From NCBI GenBank assembly GCA_018223185.1, contig JAAEYW010000019.1, positions 26,299-90,298 on the forward strand: 64,000 bases of DNA. Direction: 5' to 3'. The stretch is from Oceanospirillales bacterium. GTDB taxonomy: Bacteria > Pseudomonadota > Gammaproteobacteria > Pseudomonadales > Balneatricaceae. Of this stretch, positions 1-9,321 are shown one piece after another; the stretch's first letter is position 1; the number at the start of each line of letters is the position of its first letter. The translations under genes were made by a program, and so were the position numbers. Under the pieces are notes generated by a model, which ran no database searches, was not told the origin of the DNA, and worked only from the letters and a program-made list of their open reading frames with translations.

Positions 1-1003
1 GCATTGGAATATCTTCCCGCCGCTCCCTGAGAGGAGGGATCTCCAGACTAACAACATTGAGGCGGTAATACAGGTCTTCGCGGTAGTCGCCCCGCTCGCT
101 GAGATCCTTGAGATCAACCTTAGTGGCAGCCACCACCCGTATATCCAGCGGAATCAGTTCGTTAGAACCCAACCGCTCAATTTTCCGCTCTTCCAGCACC
201 CGCAATAACTTAACCTGCAGGGAGAGCGGCATACTTTCAATTTCATCGAGAAACAGAGTGCCGCCGTTAGCATGTTCAAACTTACCAATGCGGCGACTCT
301 TGGCATCGGTAAAAGCGCCCTTCTCGTGACCAAACAGCTCACTCTCGATCAGATGTTCCGGCACGGCACCACAGTTGATTGCAACGAAGTTTTTATCCCT
401 GCGATTGCTGTGTTCATGGATATATCGCGCCACCAGATCCTTGCCAGAGCCAGTTTCAGCCTGAATCAGAATATCTGCCGGGGTATCAGCAATCTGCTGG
501 ATCATCGCTCTGAGCTGCTGAATACGGGGCGAGTTTCCGATAATCCTCGGACCAATGCCACCCTGCGCTTCAAGTGCTTTGCGCAACTCCCGGTTCTCAA
601 GTGTCAGGCGACGCTTTTCTGCAGCTCGGCGGACAACATCATTAAGCAGCTCAGAGGAAAAGGGCTTTTCGATAAAATCATAGGCACCATCACGCATGGC
701 GCTGACGGCCATTGATATATCGCCATGGCCGGTGATCAGAATAACCGGCAGATCGTTATCGATCGTCATAATCCGCTGCATCAGCTCAAGACCATCGATA
801 CCCGGCATATTGATATCACTGACAACGACCCCGGGCCAGTCCTGATCCAGGAGTGTCAGCGCTTTCTCAGCGCTTTCTGCGCAGACGACCTCATAGCCTG
901 CCAGCTCCAGAGTCTGTGCCGCAGCCAGGCGAATATGCTTTTCATCATCGACCAGCAGAATCTGGTGCGGTTGGAGCTGTTCATCCGAAGTTTCAAGATT
1001 CAT
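1..1003 (-). CDS. dctD: C4-dicarboxylate response regulator DctD (C-terminus beyond left edge)
   Basis: Sigma-54-dependent response regulator that, with DctB, switches on C4-dicarboxylate transport genes. The visible 334 codons hold a receiver domain (about residues 14-125, phospho-acceptor Asp63 in VVSDINMPG, conserved Lys113 in FIEKPF) and most of an AAA+ domain (Walker A AETGSGKD near 182, Walker B LFLDE near 250). The sigma-54 contact loop, normally GAFTGA, reads GAFTDA (residues 229-234, bases 302-319). The DNA-binding domain lies outside the window. The ATG at 1003 follows the dctB stop by 30 bp, so dctB and dctD form one operon. The DctD assignment rests on this pairing and on the overall sequence; a related AAA+ regulator is the only real alternative. 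Confidence 0.9.
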   Translation of the reverse strand, partial: MNLETSDEQLQPHQILLVDDEKHIRLAAAQTLELAGYEVVCAESAEKALTLLDQDWPGVVVSDINMPGIDGLELMQRIMTIDNDLPVILITGHGDISMAVSAMRDGAYDFIEKPFSSELLNDVVRRAAEKRRLTLENRELRKALEAQGGIGPRIIGNSPRIQQLRAMIQQIADTPADILIQAETGSGKDLVARYIHEHSNRRDKNFVAINCGAVPEHLIESELFGHEKGAFTDAKSRRIGKFEHANGGTLFLDEIESMPLSLQVKLLRVLEERKIERLGSNELIPLDIRVVAATKVDLKDLSERGDYREDLYYRLNVVSLEIPPLRERREDIPM

Positions 1004-1033
1004 CAGTGGCCATTCTCTCTGAAAAGGGTGCCA

Positions 1034-3277
1034 TCATTCTAACCCGACTGCGGCCGTGGGCGCATCCGCAACGGGCAGGTTGATAGTAAATACCGCGCCG
1101 CCCATGGGGTGATTACTGACACTCAGATACCCATCCATCGACTCAATGATCCGATGAGAGATTGATAATCCCAGTCCCAGACCCTGTCCCGCTTTCTTAG
1201 TGGTATAAAAGGGCTCAAACACCTTACCCAGTTCAGATTGAGGGATACCCGGGCCATGATCTCTGAAACTGATATTGAGCCGACTGTCCAGGCGCTCAAT
1301 ACTAATCTCAATCCACTTTTCAATTCCACCCTCCATCGCCTGCAGAGCATTGCTGATCAGGTTAACCACCACCTGCTCCAGTCTCAGCATGTCTCCGAGC
1401 ACAAAGATCTGATCCAGTTTATCCGGCCACTCTATTTTTACATTAGCCCGGTCAAGCCGCCCATACATAATAGACATGGCACCATCCCGCACAGCCTTCA
1501 GGCTGACTAAAGTTGCCTGGCCGCTGGTTTTGCGGGAAAACTCTTTCAGGGGCGCAATAATTTTCGCCATTCGCACAGTCAGACCGCTTATCTCATGCAG
1601 ATTACTGCTCACCTTCTCAGCTTTCCCCAGCTTCAAAAAAGCGAGGGCGTTGTCAGCGTAACTGCGGATAGCGGTCAGAGGCTGATTAAGCTCATGATTA
1701 ATACCGGCTGACATCTGTCCGATCACCGCCAGCTTCGCAGCCTGAATCAGCTCATTCTGAGTATGCTTATGCTCTTCGACCTCGTGTACCAAACGCGCAT
1801 TTGCCCGGGTCAGATCCTGAGTCCGTTCAGACACACGCAGCTCCAACTGATCACGGGCTTCGCGTAGTTGCTCCTCATTCTCTTTTCGCTCAGTGATGTC
1901 ATGAATAGTGACAACAAACCGGCTGGCGCTGCTATCAGACATCCGCCCAATGATCAGCTCGACCGGAAACTGAGTTCCATCTGCCCGCACACTGGAGACC
2001 TCTACCATCAGTTCGTTCGGCTGACTGGCATCACCCTGATGGGAGATATGCTGCCAGCAGACCGCGCGGTCCTGATGGCCGATCAGCTTGCTGAAATACT
2101 CTCCCACAATGACATCAGACTGATAACCAAAAAGCTTTTCCGCCGTCGGATTAAACGATTCGATTATGCCATGCGCATCGAGGGTGATCAGACCGGCGTG
2201 AGTATTATCAATAATCGCTCTGATCCGGGCTTCACTGCGCTCCAGCGCCTGGGTTTGCTGCAGCTTAAAGCGAGCCCGCTCACGGGAAATTCGCCGCCGG
2301 GCCAGCAGCAGCAAAATCAGAAAAACCAGCGCACTGTAGATAAAACCGGCCAGCAGCGCATTATTCAGCACCTGCCGGTCAACCGGCTTCAGATCTGCCA
2401 GAATCGACACATTGAATCCGGCCTCAGGCTCCGAACGGGTCTGCTGCAGATACTGACGGGTATCAATACCGTCCAGAGCGTCGTTAGCGATCGTTTCCCC
2501 CTCAATAAGAGTAACGATTTCACTCTCCTGGAACTGTTTACGTTCAACGATCGACAGGGATGTCAGCTGATGGTCGCCGTAACGGAGGCTGGCAATGATT
2601 CTTTGCAAATCAGCCTGAGGCAAAGGCTTTAACGTGCGGAACTTCCACTCTGCCCGGGTACTGATGAAGATGACGCCATCCTCATCCGTAACCAGAATAT
2701 CGGTCAGCGGATCATTCCAGTCGGTCTCAATATCGTTGAGATCAATTTTTACAACGATCACCCCCAGAATAGTCCCCCGGTATTCAACCGGATATGAGAA
2801 AAAATACCCCCGTTTCTTAGAGGTTGTTCCCAGCGCAAAATAGCGGCCGCTACCGCCCTTCATAGCGTCCCGAAAATAGGGTCGGAATGAAAAGTTACGG
2901 CCGACGAACGTCTGTGAATCAGACCAGTTGCTGGCCGCAAGTGTATTACCCTGAGTATCCATCAGGTAGGTATCGGTCGCACCGATAGTATTGTTCACTT
3001 TCTCAAGATAGAGGTTCGCGCCATGAAGCCCTTCACTGCCGGGCAGAAGTAAAAGATTCACCAGCTCGGAGTGAGTAGAGAGAAGTTTTGGCAGGTCTTT
3101 ATAGCGATCCAGCTCTTGCTGCAGACTGAGAATATAACGATTCAGGTCGGCTGAAGCACTTTGCTGAAGATCATTCATCGCCCGGGAGCGAGTGATCGAG
3201 ATAGTCTGATAGATCACCAGAATAAATAACGCCGCCAATAACAGCATCAGCAGCAGACGCAACTGTGTTCTTATCAC
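1034..3277 (-). CDS. dctB: C4-dicarboxylate sensor histidine kinase DctB
   Basis: Membrane histidine kinase sensing external C4-dicarboxylates and phosphorylating DctD. It has an N-terminal membrane helix (about 8-25), a periplasmic double-Cache-type sensor (about 30-300), a second helix (305-326), a PAS domain (348-465), a short coiled coil, a HisKA box with His528 in AGINHELNQPLTAIRSY, and a HATPase domain with DHGPGIP and GLGLGLSISH boxes. At 747 residues it is longer than many DctB proteins because of the PAS domain, which could add a cytoplasmic input. The start is GTG, preceded by an AGGG ribosome binding site. A HexR-type palindrome lies 9 bp upstream of that start. Confidence 0.92.
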   Translation of the reverse strand: MIRTQLRLLLMLLLAALFILVIYQTISITRSRAMNDLQQSASADLNRYILSLQQELDRYKDLPKLLSTHSELVNLLLLPGSEGLHGANLYLEKVNNTIGATDTYLMDTQGNTLAASNWSDSQTFVGRNFSFRPYFRDAMKGGSGRYFALGTTSKKRGYFFSYPVEYRGTILGVIVVKIDLNDIETDWNDPLTDILVTDEDGVIFISTRAEWKFRTLKPLPQADLQRIIASLRYGDHQLTSLSIVERKQFQESEIVTLIEGETIANDALDGIDTRQYLQQTRSEPEAGFNVSILADLKPVDRQVLNNALLAGFIYSALVFLILLLLARRRISRERARFKLQQTQALERSEARIRAIIDNTHAGLITLDAHGIIESFNPTAEKLFGYQSDVIVGEYFSKLIGHQDRAVCWQHISHQGDASQPNELMVEVSSVRADGTQFPVELIIGRMSDSSASRFVVTIHDITERKENEEQLREARDQLELRVSERTQDLTRANARLVHEVEEHKHTQNELIQAAKLAVIGQMSAGINHELNQPLTAIRSYADNALAFLKLGKAEKVSSNLHEISGLTVRMAKIIAPLKEFSRKTSGQATLVSLKAVRDGAMSIMYGRLDRANVKIEWPDKLDQIFVLGDMLRLEQVVVNLISNALQAMEGGIEKWIEISIERLDSRLNISFRDHGPGIPQSELGKVFEPFYTTKKAGQGLGLGLSISHRIIESMDGYLSVSNHPMGGAVFTINLPVADAPTAAVGLE

Positions 3278-3285
3278 TATGAACC

Positions 3286-3302
3286 CTGTAATGTAATTAC
3301 AA
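3286..3302. promoter_or_regulatory. HexR-type palindrome near dctB start
   Basis: CTGTAATGTAATTACAA is an inverted repeat with one arm mismatch and a 3-bp centre. It fits the known HexR consensus TGTAAT-N3-ATTACA. It sits directly upstream of the dctB GTG, where binding could block dctB transcription or early elongation. Assignment to HexR is by motif only. Confidence 0.6.
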
Positions 3303-3367
3303 AAAAATGATTGAAACTAAAAACAAGACGTAATAAACAGCAAATTAACAGTTCAAAAAACATATTC

Positions 3368-3384
3368 TTGTAATATAATTACAA
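3368..3384. promoter_or_regulatory. HexR-type palindrome upstream of pyk
   Basis: TTGTAATATAATTACAA is a palindrome with perfect 7-bp arms (8 bp if the flanking C and G are included) and a 3-bp centre. It matches the HexR box known upstream of pyk and Entner-Doudoroff genes in gammaproteobacteria. It lies about 140 bp before the pyk start and 82 bp from the second box near dctB, so one regulator could act on both divergent genes. Confidence 0.7.
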
Positions 3385-3524
3385 GATACTTATAAGCGCC
3401 AACGTAAAGCGCACGAAGCAAGCCTGATGCTTGAAATACTATTGGCCGAATCTTACTCTTACAAATAGACACCACATTTAAAGTCTAACAGGTAATATTC
3501 CACCGTCTACCGGATATCCTAATC

Positions 3525-4961
3525 ATGTTAAAACGCACCAAAATTGTCGCTACCCTGGGTCCCTCAACGGATAAACCCGGTGTTCTTGAACAACTGATCC
3601 GCTGCGGCGTTAATGTTGTTCGTCTCAACTTTTCTCACGGCAGTGCGGATGATCATCGTCGCCGGGCACAGGAGGTGCGTGACATTTCAAATCAGCTGGC
3701 TATTCCGGTCGCGGTTCTGGGAGACCTGCAGGGCCCTAAGATCCGCATCGCCCGTTTCAAAGATGATAAAAAAATCAAACTGGCTGTGGGCGATCATTTC
3801 GCACTGGACTCCTCACTGGACACCTATGCCGGAGACCAGAGTCAGGTAGGCATCGACTATAAAGCACTTCCGGAAGACAGCCGTCCGGGCGATATTCTGC
3901 TGCTGGATGATGGCCGGGTGCAGTTTAAAGTGATCGATGTTCAGGGAACCCGGATCAACTGTGAAGTGATCATCGGCGGCCCTCTGTCAAACAACAAAGG
4001 GATTAACCGTCAGGGCGGCGGCCTGTCCGCTGCAGCGCTGACCGACAAGGACAAGCAGGATATTCTGGTTGCCGCTGATATCGATGTGGACTATGTCGCT
4101 GTATCCTTTCCCCGCAACTCTGCAGATCTGCATGAAGCACGACAGTTACTCGATGCTGCGGGCAGCAGTGCTGAAATTATCGCCAAGGTTGAGCGGGCCG
4201 AAACCGTCAGCTCCACAGAAGCCCTGGACGATATTATTCTGGCCTGTGATGGTGTCATGGTTGCCCGGGGTGATCTGGGAGTAGAGATCGGTGATGCCGA
4301 ACTGATCGGTGTTCAGAAACACCTGATCAACCGGGCAAGGGAACTCAACCGTGTCGTTATCACCGCGACCCAGATGATGGAAACCATGATTCAGAACCCT
4401 ATGCCAACACGGGCAGAGGTATTTGATGTTGCTAACGCGATACTCGATGGCACCGACGCTGTTATGCTCTCCGCCGAAACCGCGGCTGGCGACTATCCGG
4501 TTGAAGTAGTACAGGCGATGACAAAAATCTGCCAGGGTGCAGAAAAACACCAGCTGTCGCGTCCGGCTCCCACCAGCATCACCCAGCAGTGTGAACATTT
4601 TGATGAAACCATCGCCCGCTCAGCGATGTATACCGCCAATCACCTGGTCGGTGTTAAGGCGATTATCTGCCTCACAGAATCCGGCTCTACACCCCGGTGG
4701 ATGTCTCGTATCCGCTCAGGCGTGCCGATCTACGCCCTGACCCGCAATGAAAAAGCGATGAGCCGGATGACACTGTTCCGTGGCGTTGAACCGATGCTAT
4801 TTGATGCCACCGAGATTGATATCAATGATCTGAACACCCGGATTCTTGATCACCTCAAAGCAAAAAATCTGCTGAGCAGTGGCGATCTGGTACTCCTCAC
4901 CCGCGGTGCAGTCATTGGTAGCGGCAGTACCAACTCAATGCAGGTGCTGCAGGTTCCGTAA
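3525..4961 (+). CDS. pyk: Pyruvate kinase
   Basis: Converts phosphoenolpyruvate and ADP to pyruvate and ATP in the cytoplasm. The 478-residue length and N-terminus (KIVATLGPS, then VVRLNFSHG) are typical of the PykA-type enzyme. ADNIVHR-type beta-barrel and barrel motifs are followed by AKVERAE (catalytic Lys region), [12 protein letters not shown] and [13 protein letters not shown] (active-site loops), and a C-terminal allosteric domain. It is divergent from dctB and its long upstream region carries a HexR-type palindrome, so control by the KDPG-responsive regulator HexR is likely. A strong intrinsic terminator follows. Confidence 0.97.
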   Translation: MLKRTKIVATLGPSTDKPGVLEQLIRCGVNVVRLNFSHGSADDHRRRAQEVRDISNQLAIPVAVLGDLQGPKIRIARFKDDKKIKLAVGDHFALDSSLDTYAGDQSQVGIDYKALPEDSRPGDILLLDDGRVQFKVIDVQGTRINCEVIIGGPLSNNKGINRQGGGLSAAALTDKDKQDILVAADIDVDYVAVSFPRNSADLHEARQLLDAAGSSAEIIAKVERAETVSSTEALDDIILACDGVMVARGDLGVEIGDAELIGVQKHLINRARELNRVVITATQMMETMIQNPMPTRAEVFDVANAILDGTDAVMLSAETAAGDYPVEVVQAMTKICQGAEKHQLSRPAPTSITQQCEHFDETIARSAMYTANHLVGVKAIICLTESGSTPRWMSRIRSGVPIYALTRNEKAMSRMTLFRGVEPMLFDATEIDINDLNTRILDHLKAKNLLSSGDLVLLTRGAVIGSGSTNSMQVLQVP

Positions 4962-4985
4962 GACCTTAAACAGCCTTATCTCTTC

Positions 4986-5018
4986 AGGCCCGGTAACGCC
5001 CGTTACCGGGCCTTTTTT
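4986..5018 (+). terminator. Intrinsic terminator after pyk
   Basis: A 12-bp stem (GGCCCGGTAACG with CGTTACCGGGCC, 2-nt loop) is followed by six T residues, 25 bp after the pyk stop. Confidence 0.92.
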
Positions 5019-5060
5019 ACGCCGGAATCATACGCAGGAAATAACCGATTCTTTACAGGG

Positions 5061-5088
5061 TTATGTTTAGCGCATGCTGCGCTATAAT
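5061..5088 (+). promoter_or_regulatory. gshA promoter with palindrome overlapping the -10
   Basis: A perfect -10 TATAAT (5083-5088) is preceded at 16 bp by a weak -35 TTATGT (5061-5066). The spacer and the first bases of the -10 form a perfect palindrome TAGCGCA-TGC-TGCGCTA (5068-5084), well placed to be an operator. I do not know which protein would bind it. Confidence 0.5.
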
Positions 5089-5121
5089 AGCGCTCTTTTT
5101 CTCCGGTAAAGGTATGCTGAT

Positions 5122-6687
5122 GTGTCTGAGGCACTGGAACAGAATCTGAAATTAATCACCGAAAAGGGTCAGATTCTGGCGCTTGACGGCATCCTTCATG
5201 GTATTGAGAAGGAGGGACTGCGCACTGATTCTAAGGGATCAATCAGCCAGACGGGCCACCCTGCCGCACTCGGCTCGGCGCTGACCCATAGCCACATTAC
5301 AACCGACTACTCAGAAGCACTGCTTGAATTCATCACGCCAGCATTCAGAGAGTCCGCTGAGGCGCTTCATTTCCTGCAGCAACTGCACTGCTTCACCTAC
5401 CAGCATCTCGGCGACGAAGAGCTGTGGGCCGCCAGTATGCCCTGCAAGATCGATTCTGAAGATGCGATCCAGATAGCCCGTTTCGGCAGCTCTAACGTGG
5501 GCCGCCTGAAATCTATCTACCGGATTGGCCTGGAACACCGTTACGGCAAGATGATGCAGGCGATCGCCGGCATCCATTACAATTTTTCCCTGCCGGAAAC
5601 TCTATGGCCGGTATTGAGCGAGCTACAGGGAAGTAAAGACAGCCTGCAACAGGTCCGTTCTGCCGGTTATTTTAAACTGATCCGTAACTTCCGCCGCTCA
5701 TCCTGGTTGCTGCTCTATCTTTTTGGTGCATCTCCGGCACTGCCAACCAGCTTTATGCGCGGTCGTGAGCATGATCTGCAACAGTGGGATGAAAACACCC
5801 TCTACCGCCCCTATGCGACCTCTCTGCGGATGAGCGATCTGGGCTACTCAAATAAAGCCCAGTCTGGTCTGAATATCTGCTTTAACCACCTCGATTCCTA
5901 TATCAGGACACTGACCCAGGCAATCAATACCCCCTACCCGGAATATGAGAAACTGGGGGTGAAGACCCGTCAGGGATACAAGCAGCTAAACAGTAATGTG
6001 CTGCAAATCGAGAACGAATATTACAGCGACATCCGTCCTAAACGGGTCACATTGCCAGGGGAAAAGCCGGTTCATGCGTTGCTCGAACGCGGTGTGGAAT
6101 ATATCGAAGTACGCAATACCGATATCAATCCACTACTCCCTATTGGAATCGATCAGCAGCAGGCTGATTTCATGGATGCATTTCTGGTGACCTGTCTGCT
6201 ATCAGATCCAAGTGATGTAAACAGTCAGGAATGTGAGCTGATCAACCAAAATAACAGTCTGGTGGTCAACCGGGGACGAGAACCCGGCCTGACACTCACC
6301 CGAAAAAATCAGCAGATCAGTGTTCCTGAGTGGGGCCATATAATCCTGAACGATATCAGCAAGACAGCTGCAGTTCTCGATCAGATAGCCGGTGACAGCC
6401 GTTATTCAGATGCGGTATCCGCACAGCAGTTAAAGCTCGATGACCCTCACCTGACACCATCAGCCCAGATTCTGGACACCATGAAAACATCAGGACTGGG
6501 GTATGAAGCATTCATTCTGCAGCAAAGCCGAAAGCACCGGGATACGATCCTGAACATGGGGCTGACGACAGAACAGCAGCAATATCTGGAAAAACTGACG
6601 ATCAGCTCATTTGAAGAACAGCAGCAGATAGAACAGAGCGACCGGTTAGACTTTGACACGTATCTGGCTAACTATCTCGCGCAGTAA
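5122..6687 (+). CDS. gshA: Glutamate-cysteine ligase
   Basis: First step of glutathione synthesis: ATP-dependent joining of glutamate (gamma-carboxyl) to cysteine. The 521-residue protein matches the E. coli-type GshA family, with GIEKEGLR near the N-terminus, ITTDYSEALLEFITP, and GLEHRYGKMMQAIAGIHYNF. The start is GTG at 5122: an in-frame stop at 5119 excludes anything earlier, and AAAGG lies about 10 bp upstream. It is monocistronic, with its own promoter and a downstream bidirectional terminator. Confidence 0.96.
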   Translation: MSEALEQNLKLITEKGQILALDGILHGIEKEGLRTDSKGSISQTGHPAALGSALTHSHITTDYSEALLEFITPAFRESAEALHFLQQLHCFTYQHLGDEELWAASMPCKIDSEDAIQIARFGSSNVGRLKSIYRIGLEHRYGKMMQAIAGIHYNFSLPETLWPVLSELQGSKDSLQQVRSAGYFKLIRNFRRSSWLLLYLFGASPALPTSFMRGREHDLQQWDENTLYRPYATSLRMSDLGYSNKAQSGLNICFNHLDSYIRTLTQAINTPYPEYEKLGVKTRQGYKQLNSNVLQIENEYYSDIRPKRVTLPGEKPVHALLERGVEYIEVRNTDINPLLPIGIDQQQADFMDAFLVTCLLSDPSDVNSQECELINQNNSLVVNRGREPGLTLTRKNQQISVPEWGHIILNDISKTAAVLDQIAGDSRYSDAVSAQQLKLDDPHLTPSAQILDTMKTSGLGYEAFILQQSRKHRDTILNMGLTTEQQQYLEKLTISSFEEQQQIEQSDRLDFDTYLANYLAQ

Positions 6688-6709
6688 GACACCTCACGGT
6701 ATCTGCCAT

Positions 6710-6742
6710 AAAAAAGCCCCGCAGAAGATGCGGGGCTTTTTT
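6710..6742. terminator. Bidirectional terminator between gshA and the FliL-like gene
   Basis: GCCCCGCA and TGCGGGGC form an 8-bp stem with a GAAGA loop, flanked by A6 on the left and T6 on the right, so it can serve both convergent genes. Confidence 0.93.
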
Positions 6743-6766
6743 ATCTGAAGGCTGTCGCAGACAGGT

Positions 6767-7165
6767 TTACTGCAACACAAAGCTGGTAAAGAACAGGTCT
6801 GCGACATAGGCCTCTCCCTCCTCAGCTAACAACACCTGCTGTACTTTTTGTAATGCCTCCTGAGCAAGGATATGCTGCACATCAACCGTTTTCAGCTGAT
6901 CTTCCATCTTCGAACTTAACAGCATCAGAATCTCATGTCGTATCTCAGATTTATGATAATTCACTGCATGATGAGCCGCAGGGCTTGTTACCTGAATAGT
7001 GATCTCACACTTCAAAAAACGCAGCTTATCCGGACTGACAAAATTGGCAACAAACGGTTTCAGCTCAATATAGTTGACATAATCTTCTGGCGCGGGCTCA
7101 TCGGCAGCCCAGACAGGCTGTATCATCACGCCTAAAAACAACACCAACAAAAAACGTTTTAACAT
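6767..7165 (-). CDS. Orphan FliL-like protein
   Basis: A 132-residue protein with an N-terminal signal or anchor segment (about 3-20, ending PVWAAD) and a FliL-type periplasmic domain. The pattern is YIELKPFVANF, LRFLKCEITIQV, and a C-terminal VADLFFTSFVLQ that resembles the FliL tail. FliL proteins associate with the flagellar stator and basal body. No other flagellar gene is nearby, so this is a stand-alone paralogue whose role is unknown. It is convergent with gshA. Confidence 0.75.
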   Translation of the reverse strand: MLKRFLLVLFLGVMIQPVWAADEPAPEDYVNYIELKPFVANFVSPDKLRFLKCEITIQVTSPAAHHAVNYHKSEIRHEILMLLSSKMEDQLKTVDVQHILAQEALQKVQQVLLAEEGEAYVADLFFTSFVLQ

Positions 7166-7490
7166 ACTTATGCTTCCCTATCCGTCATCAGAGACAACCT
7201 TTCATGTAAAATCAGAAAATCAAATAAAATCATAACATTAGCAATAAAAAACATACACAATAACTGAGCCGTATGCTCACACTAACCCGTTGACACATCT
7301 AATCTAACACAGCATCACACTATCCGCTCTCAACACTGTTGTACCATCTTTATCAGAAAATATCAGCGCCACTCTGCTAAGTTTGAGTAACACACTGTGA
7401 AAAGGCTCCGGGCTATTGCCTCTGTGACAACGTTAGGATTAGTATTGGAGCACGCAGACAGCAAGTGCTGAACACATAAGGAGGCCTGCT
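7166..7490. other. Intergenic region between FliL-like gene and rsd
   Basis: A 325-bp AT-rich divergent spacer. I see no gene, repeat or clear operator. A strong ribosome binding site AAGGAGG lies just before the rsd ATG. Confidence 0.6.
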
Positions 7491-7973
7491 ATGCTAGAAA
7501 AATGCCATAATGCCCAGGAACGCTGGGGAGGTGTCAGCGACATTATTGATCACTGGCTCGCAGAGCGCCAGAAACTGATCAGTTTTTTCGTGGCGCTGCC
7601 GCAACAAAATGTGCATGAAACTCTGAATGATAAAATTCAGGAGTTCTGCCAATTGATGATGGATTACATATCTTCCGGACATTTTGAAGTCTACGAGCAG
7701 CTGCTAAAACAAGGCAGCGAGTTCAATGATGGCAGCCTTGAACAGGCACAGGAGCTGTTTCCCAAAATTCAGGCCAGCACCGATATTGCACTCGATTTTA
7801 ATGATATCTACTCAGACTTTGAGGGCGCTACACTGCAGGAGATGTATGATCTGACCTGCCAGTTATCATCCCTTGGAGAAGCACTTGAAGAGCGTTTTTC
7901 ACTCGAAGATACCATGATAGAGATTCTTCATACCGCTCATCGGGAACAGGTATTTTCTGAAGCCCGGGCCTGA
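7491..7973 (+). CDS. rsd: Regulator of sigma D (Rsd/AlgQ family)
   Basis: A 160-residue soluble helical protein of the Rsd/AlgQ family, which binds region 4 of sigma-70 and tilts RNA polymerase towards alternative sigma factors as growth slows. Family hallmarks are the start MLEKCHNAQERWGG, then HWLAERQKLISFF and FCQLMMDYISSGHFEVYEQL. It has an excellent ribosome binding site and begins a likely two-gene unit with the lipoprotein gene 42 bp downstream. Confidence 0.93.
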   Translation: MLEKCHNAQERWGGVSDIIDHWLAERQKLISFFVALPQQNVHETLNDKIQEFCQLMMDYISSGHFEVYEQLLKQGSEFNDGSLEQAQELFPKIQASTDIALDFNDIYSDFEGATLQEMYDLTCQLSSLGEALEERFSLEDTMIEILHTAHREQVFSEARA

Positions 7974-8015
7974 CCAAGGCTGGGGTGGCACACGTTCAGA
8001 GGCTAAAGACACGAT

Positions 8016-8996
8016 ATGCAGAACAGGCTTAGCGCTGTTGGCTGTGCACTTCTGACCGCCGCAATGCTGACGGGCTGCAGCGACAGCGATAAACCCGTCA
8101 AATACGTTGAATACGCTCTTCAGGGAGCGTATTCCGGAACACTCTCACCACAGGCGCAGTACGCTGTTATCGGTTCATTTAACCATGGCGGCAGCCTGTG
8201 GAATGTAAGCCAGCATGAACGACTGTATAACTGGAATCACAGAGCCGGCGAATACAGCCTGATTACTGCCAGCGCATTCTCCCCGAACGAGCTTTATGCC
8301 GCCACCGCGGAACAGCAACATCTGGTGCTCTGGAATCTGAGCAACGGCAAGCCGGAAGGTTTCTGGAGCTCTCCTGCCGAAATCCTGGCAATGGATCTGT
8401 CCCCCAATGGCAATTATGCCCTGCTTGGGCTGGCTGACCATACTGCGGTCTACTTTGATATAAAGCATGGCGGTGTAATGCAAACCTTCCGCCACGATGC
8501 CCGGGTAAAATCGGTCGACCTCAGCGAGGATGCCCTACTGGCTCTGACCGGCGATGATGCTTATAACGCACAGCTTTGGGATGTCCAGAGCAACAAAGTT
8601 ATCCACAGTTTGAAATTCGGTAATATCGTCGATACTGTGGCGCTTTCACCCAATAAACAGCTGGCGTTCAGCTCAGGCTCTCTCGACCGCGCCGTTATCT
8701 GGAACACTCAGGATGGTAAGGTACTGCATACTCTGTCTGACAACCGGGATCTGTTTGGCAAACGCCTCAGCTTCCTCTCTGCCCGGTTCTCCCCGGATGA
8801 CAGTCAGCTACTGACCGGCACCGCCTCAGGTTCGGTCCAGTTATGGGACACCGCCAGCGGTGAAATGCTGCGCAGCTGGACCCTCCACAAACGCGATCCA
8901 TACGGCCCCACCAGCACGGGTGTTTACTCGGTGGGTTTCGGTAATGATATCTATTATGCGATCGGCTCTAACGGGATTATTAACGAACTGAAATAA
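8016..8996 (+). CDS. WD40-repeat lipoprotein
   Basis: A 326-residue predicted lipoprotein: signal peptide with lipobox LTGC (Cys21) followed by SDSDK. The rest is a series of WD40-like blades with recurring LWN, LWD and VIWN motifs and the spacing F/LSPN...A.../G. This suggests a seven-bladed propeller working as a periplasmic or outer-membrane scaffold. Similar proteins are usually annotated only as WD40 domain proteins; no enzymatic residues can be named. Confidence 0.8.
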   Translation: MQNRLSAVGCALLTAAMLTGCSDSDKPVKYVEYALQGAYSGTLSPQAQYAVIGSFNHGGSLWNVSQHERLYNWNHRAGEYSLITASAFSPNELYAATAEQQHLVLWNLSNGKPEGFWSSPAEILAMDLSPNGNYALLGLADHTAVYFDIKHGGVMQTFRHDARVKSVDLSEDALLALTGDDAYNAQLWDVQSNKVIHSLKFGNIVDTVALSPNKQLAFSSGSLDRAVIWNTQDGKVLHTLSDNRDLFGKRLSFLSARFSPDDSQLLTGTASGSVQLWDTASGEMLRSWTLHKRDPYGPTSTGVYSVGFGNDIYYAIGSNGIINELK

Positions 8997-9321
8997 GAAG
9001 CTAGTCGCCAGAGCGTCGTAAAAAGCGCGACTTGCTCGTTGCTCGGCGCTTCGCTTGCTCGAAAAAGCACCGATAGCCGGAACTTATTTTAAGAGACCAT
9101 ACACGTCAGCTTTAGCCCCTTGCGGCACCCTCGATGTGGCTACTCAGGTCCGGCGTTAGCCAAAGCGGTCAGAGCAATATCGCAGGTGTCTGAACGCAGC
9201 TACCTCAGGGGTAACGTTGTACATGTTTTATCGCTGTAACGAGGGCACCAGATATTACTTCAAGACGTTGTACTGCACATCACAAGCCTGGCCTTTTTAG
9301 TAGATTAAACCAAGCATTAAC
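8997..9321. other. Non-coding stretch with GCTCG-rich repeated words
   Basis: A 325-bp stretch without a credible gene. Bases 9000-9075 contain recurring GCTCG/GCTTCG words and a start (CTAGTCGCCAGAGCG) resembling a phrase downstream of the glycine-zipper gene near 12097-12140. This may be a degenerate dispersed repeat. I see no clean hairpin terminator for either flanking gene. Confidence 0.4.

Noticed and set aside
4146..4598. Minus-strand frame of 150 residues
   Set aside because: It is antisense to conserved pyruvate kinase active-site sequence and shows no recognisable domain.
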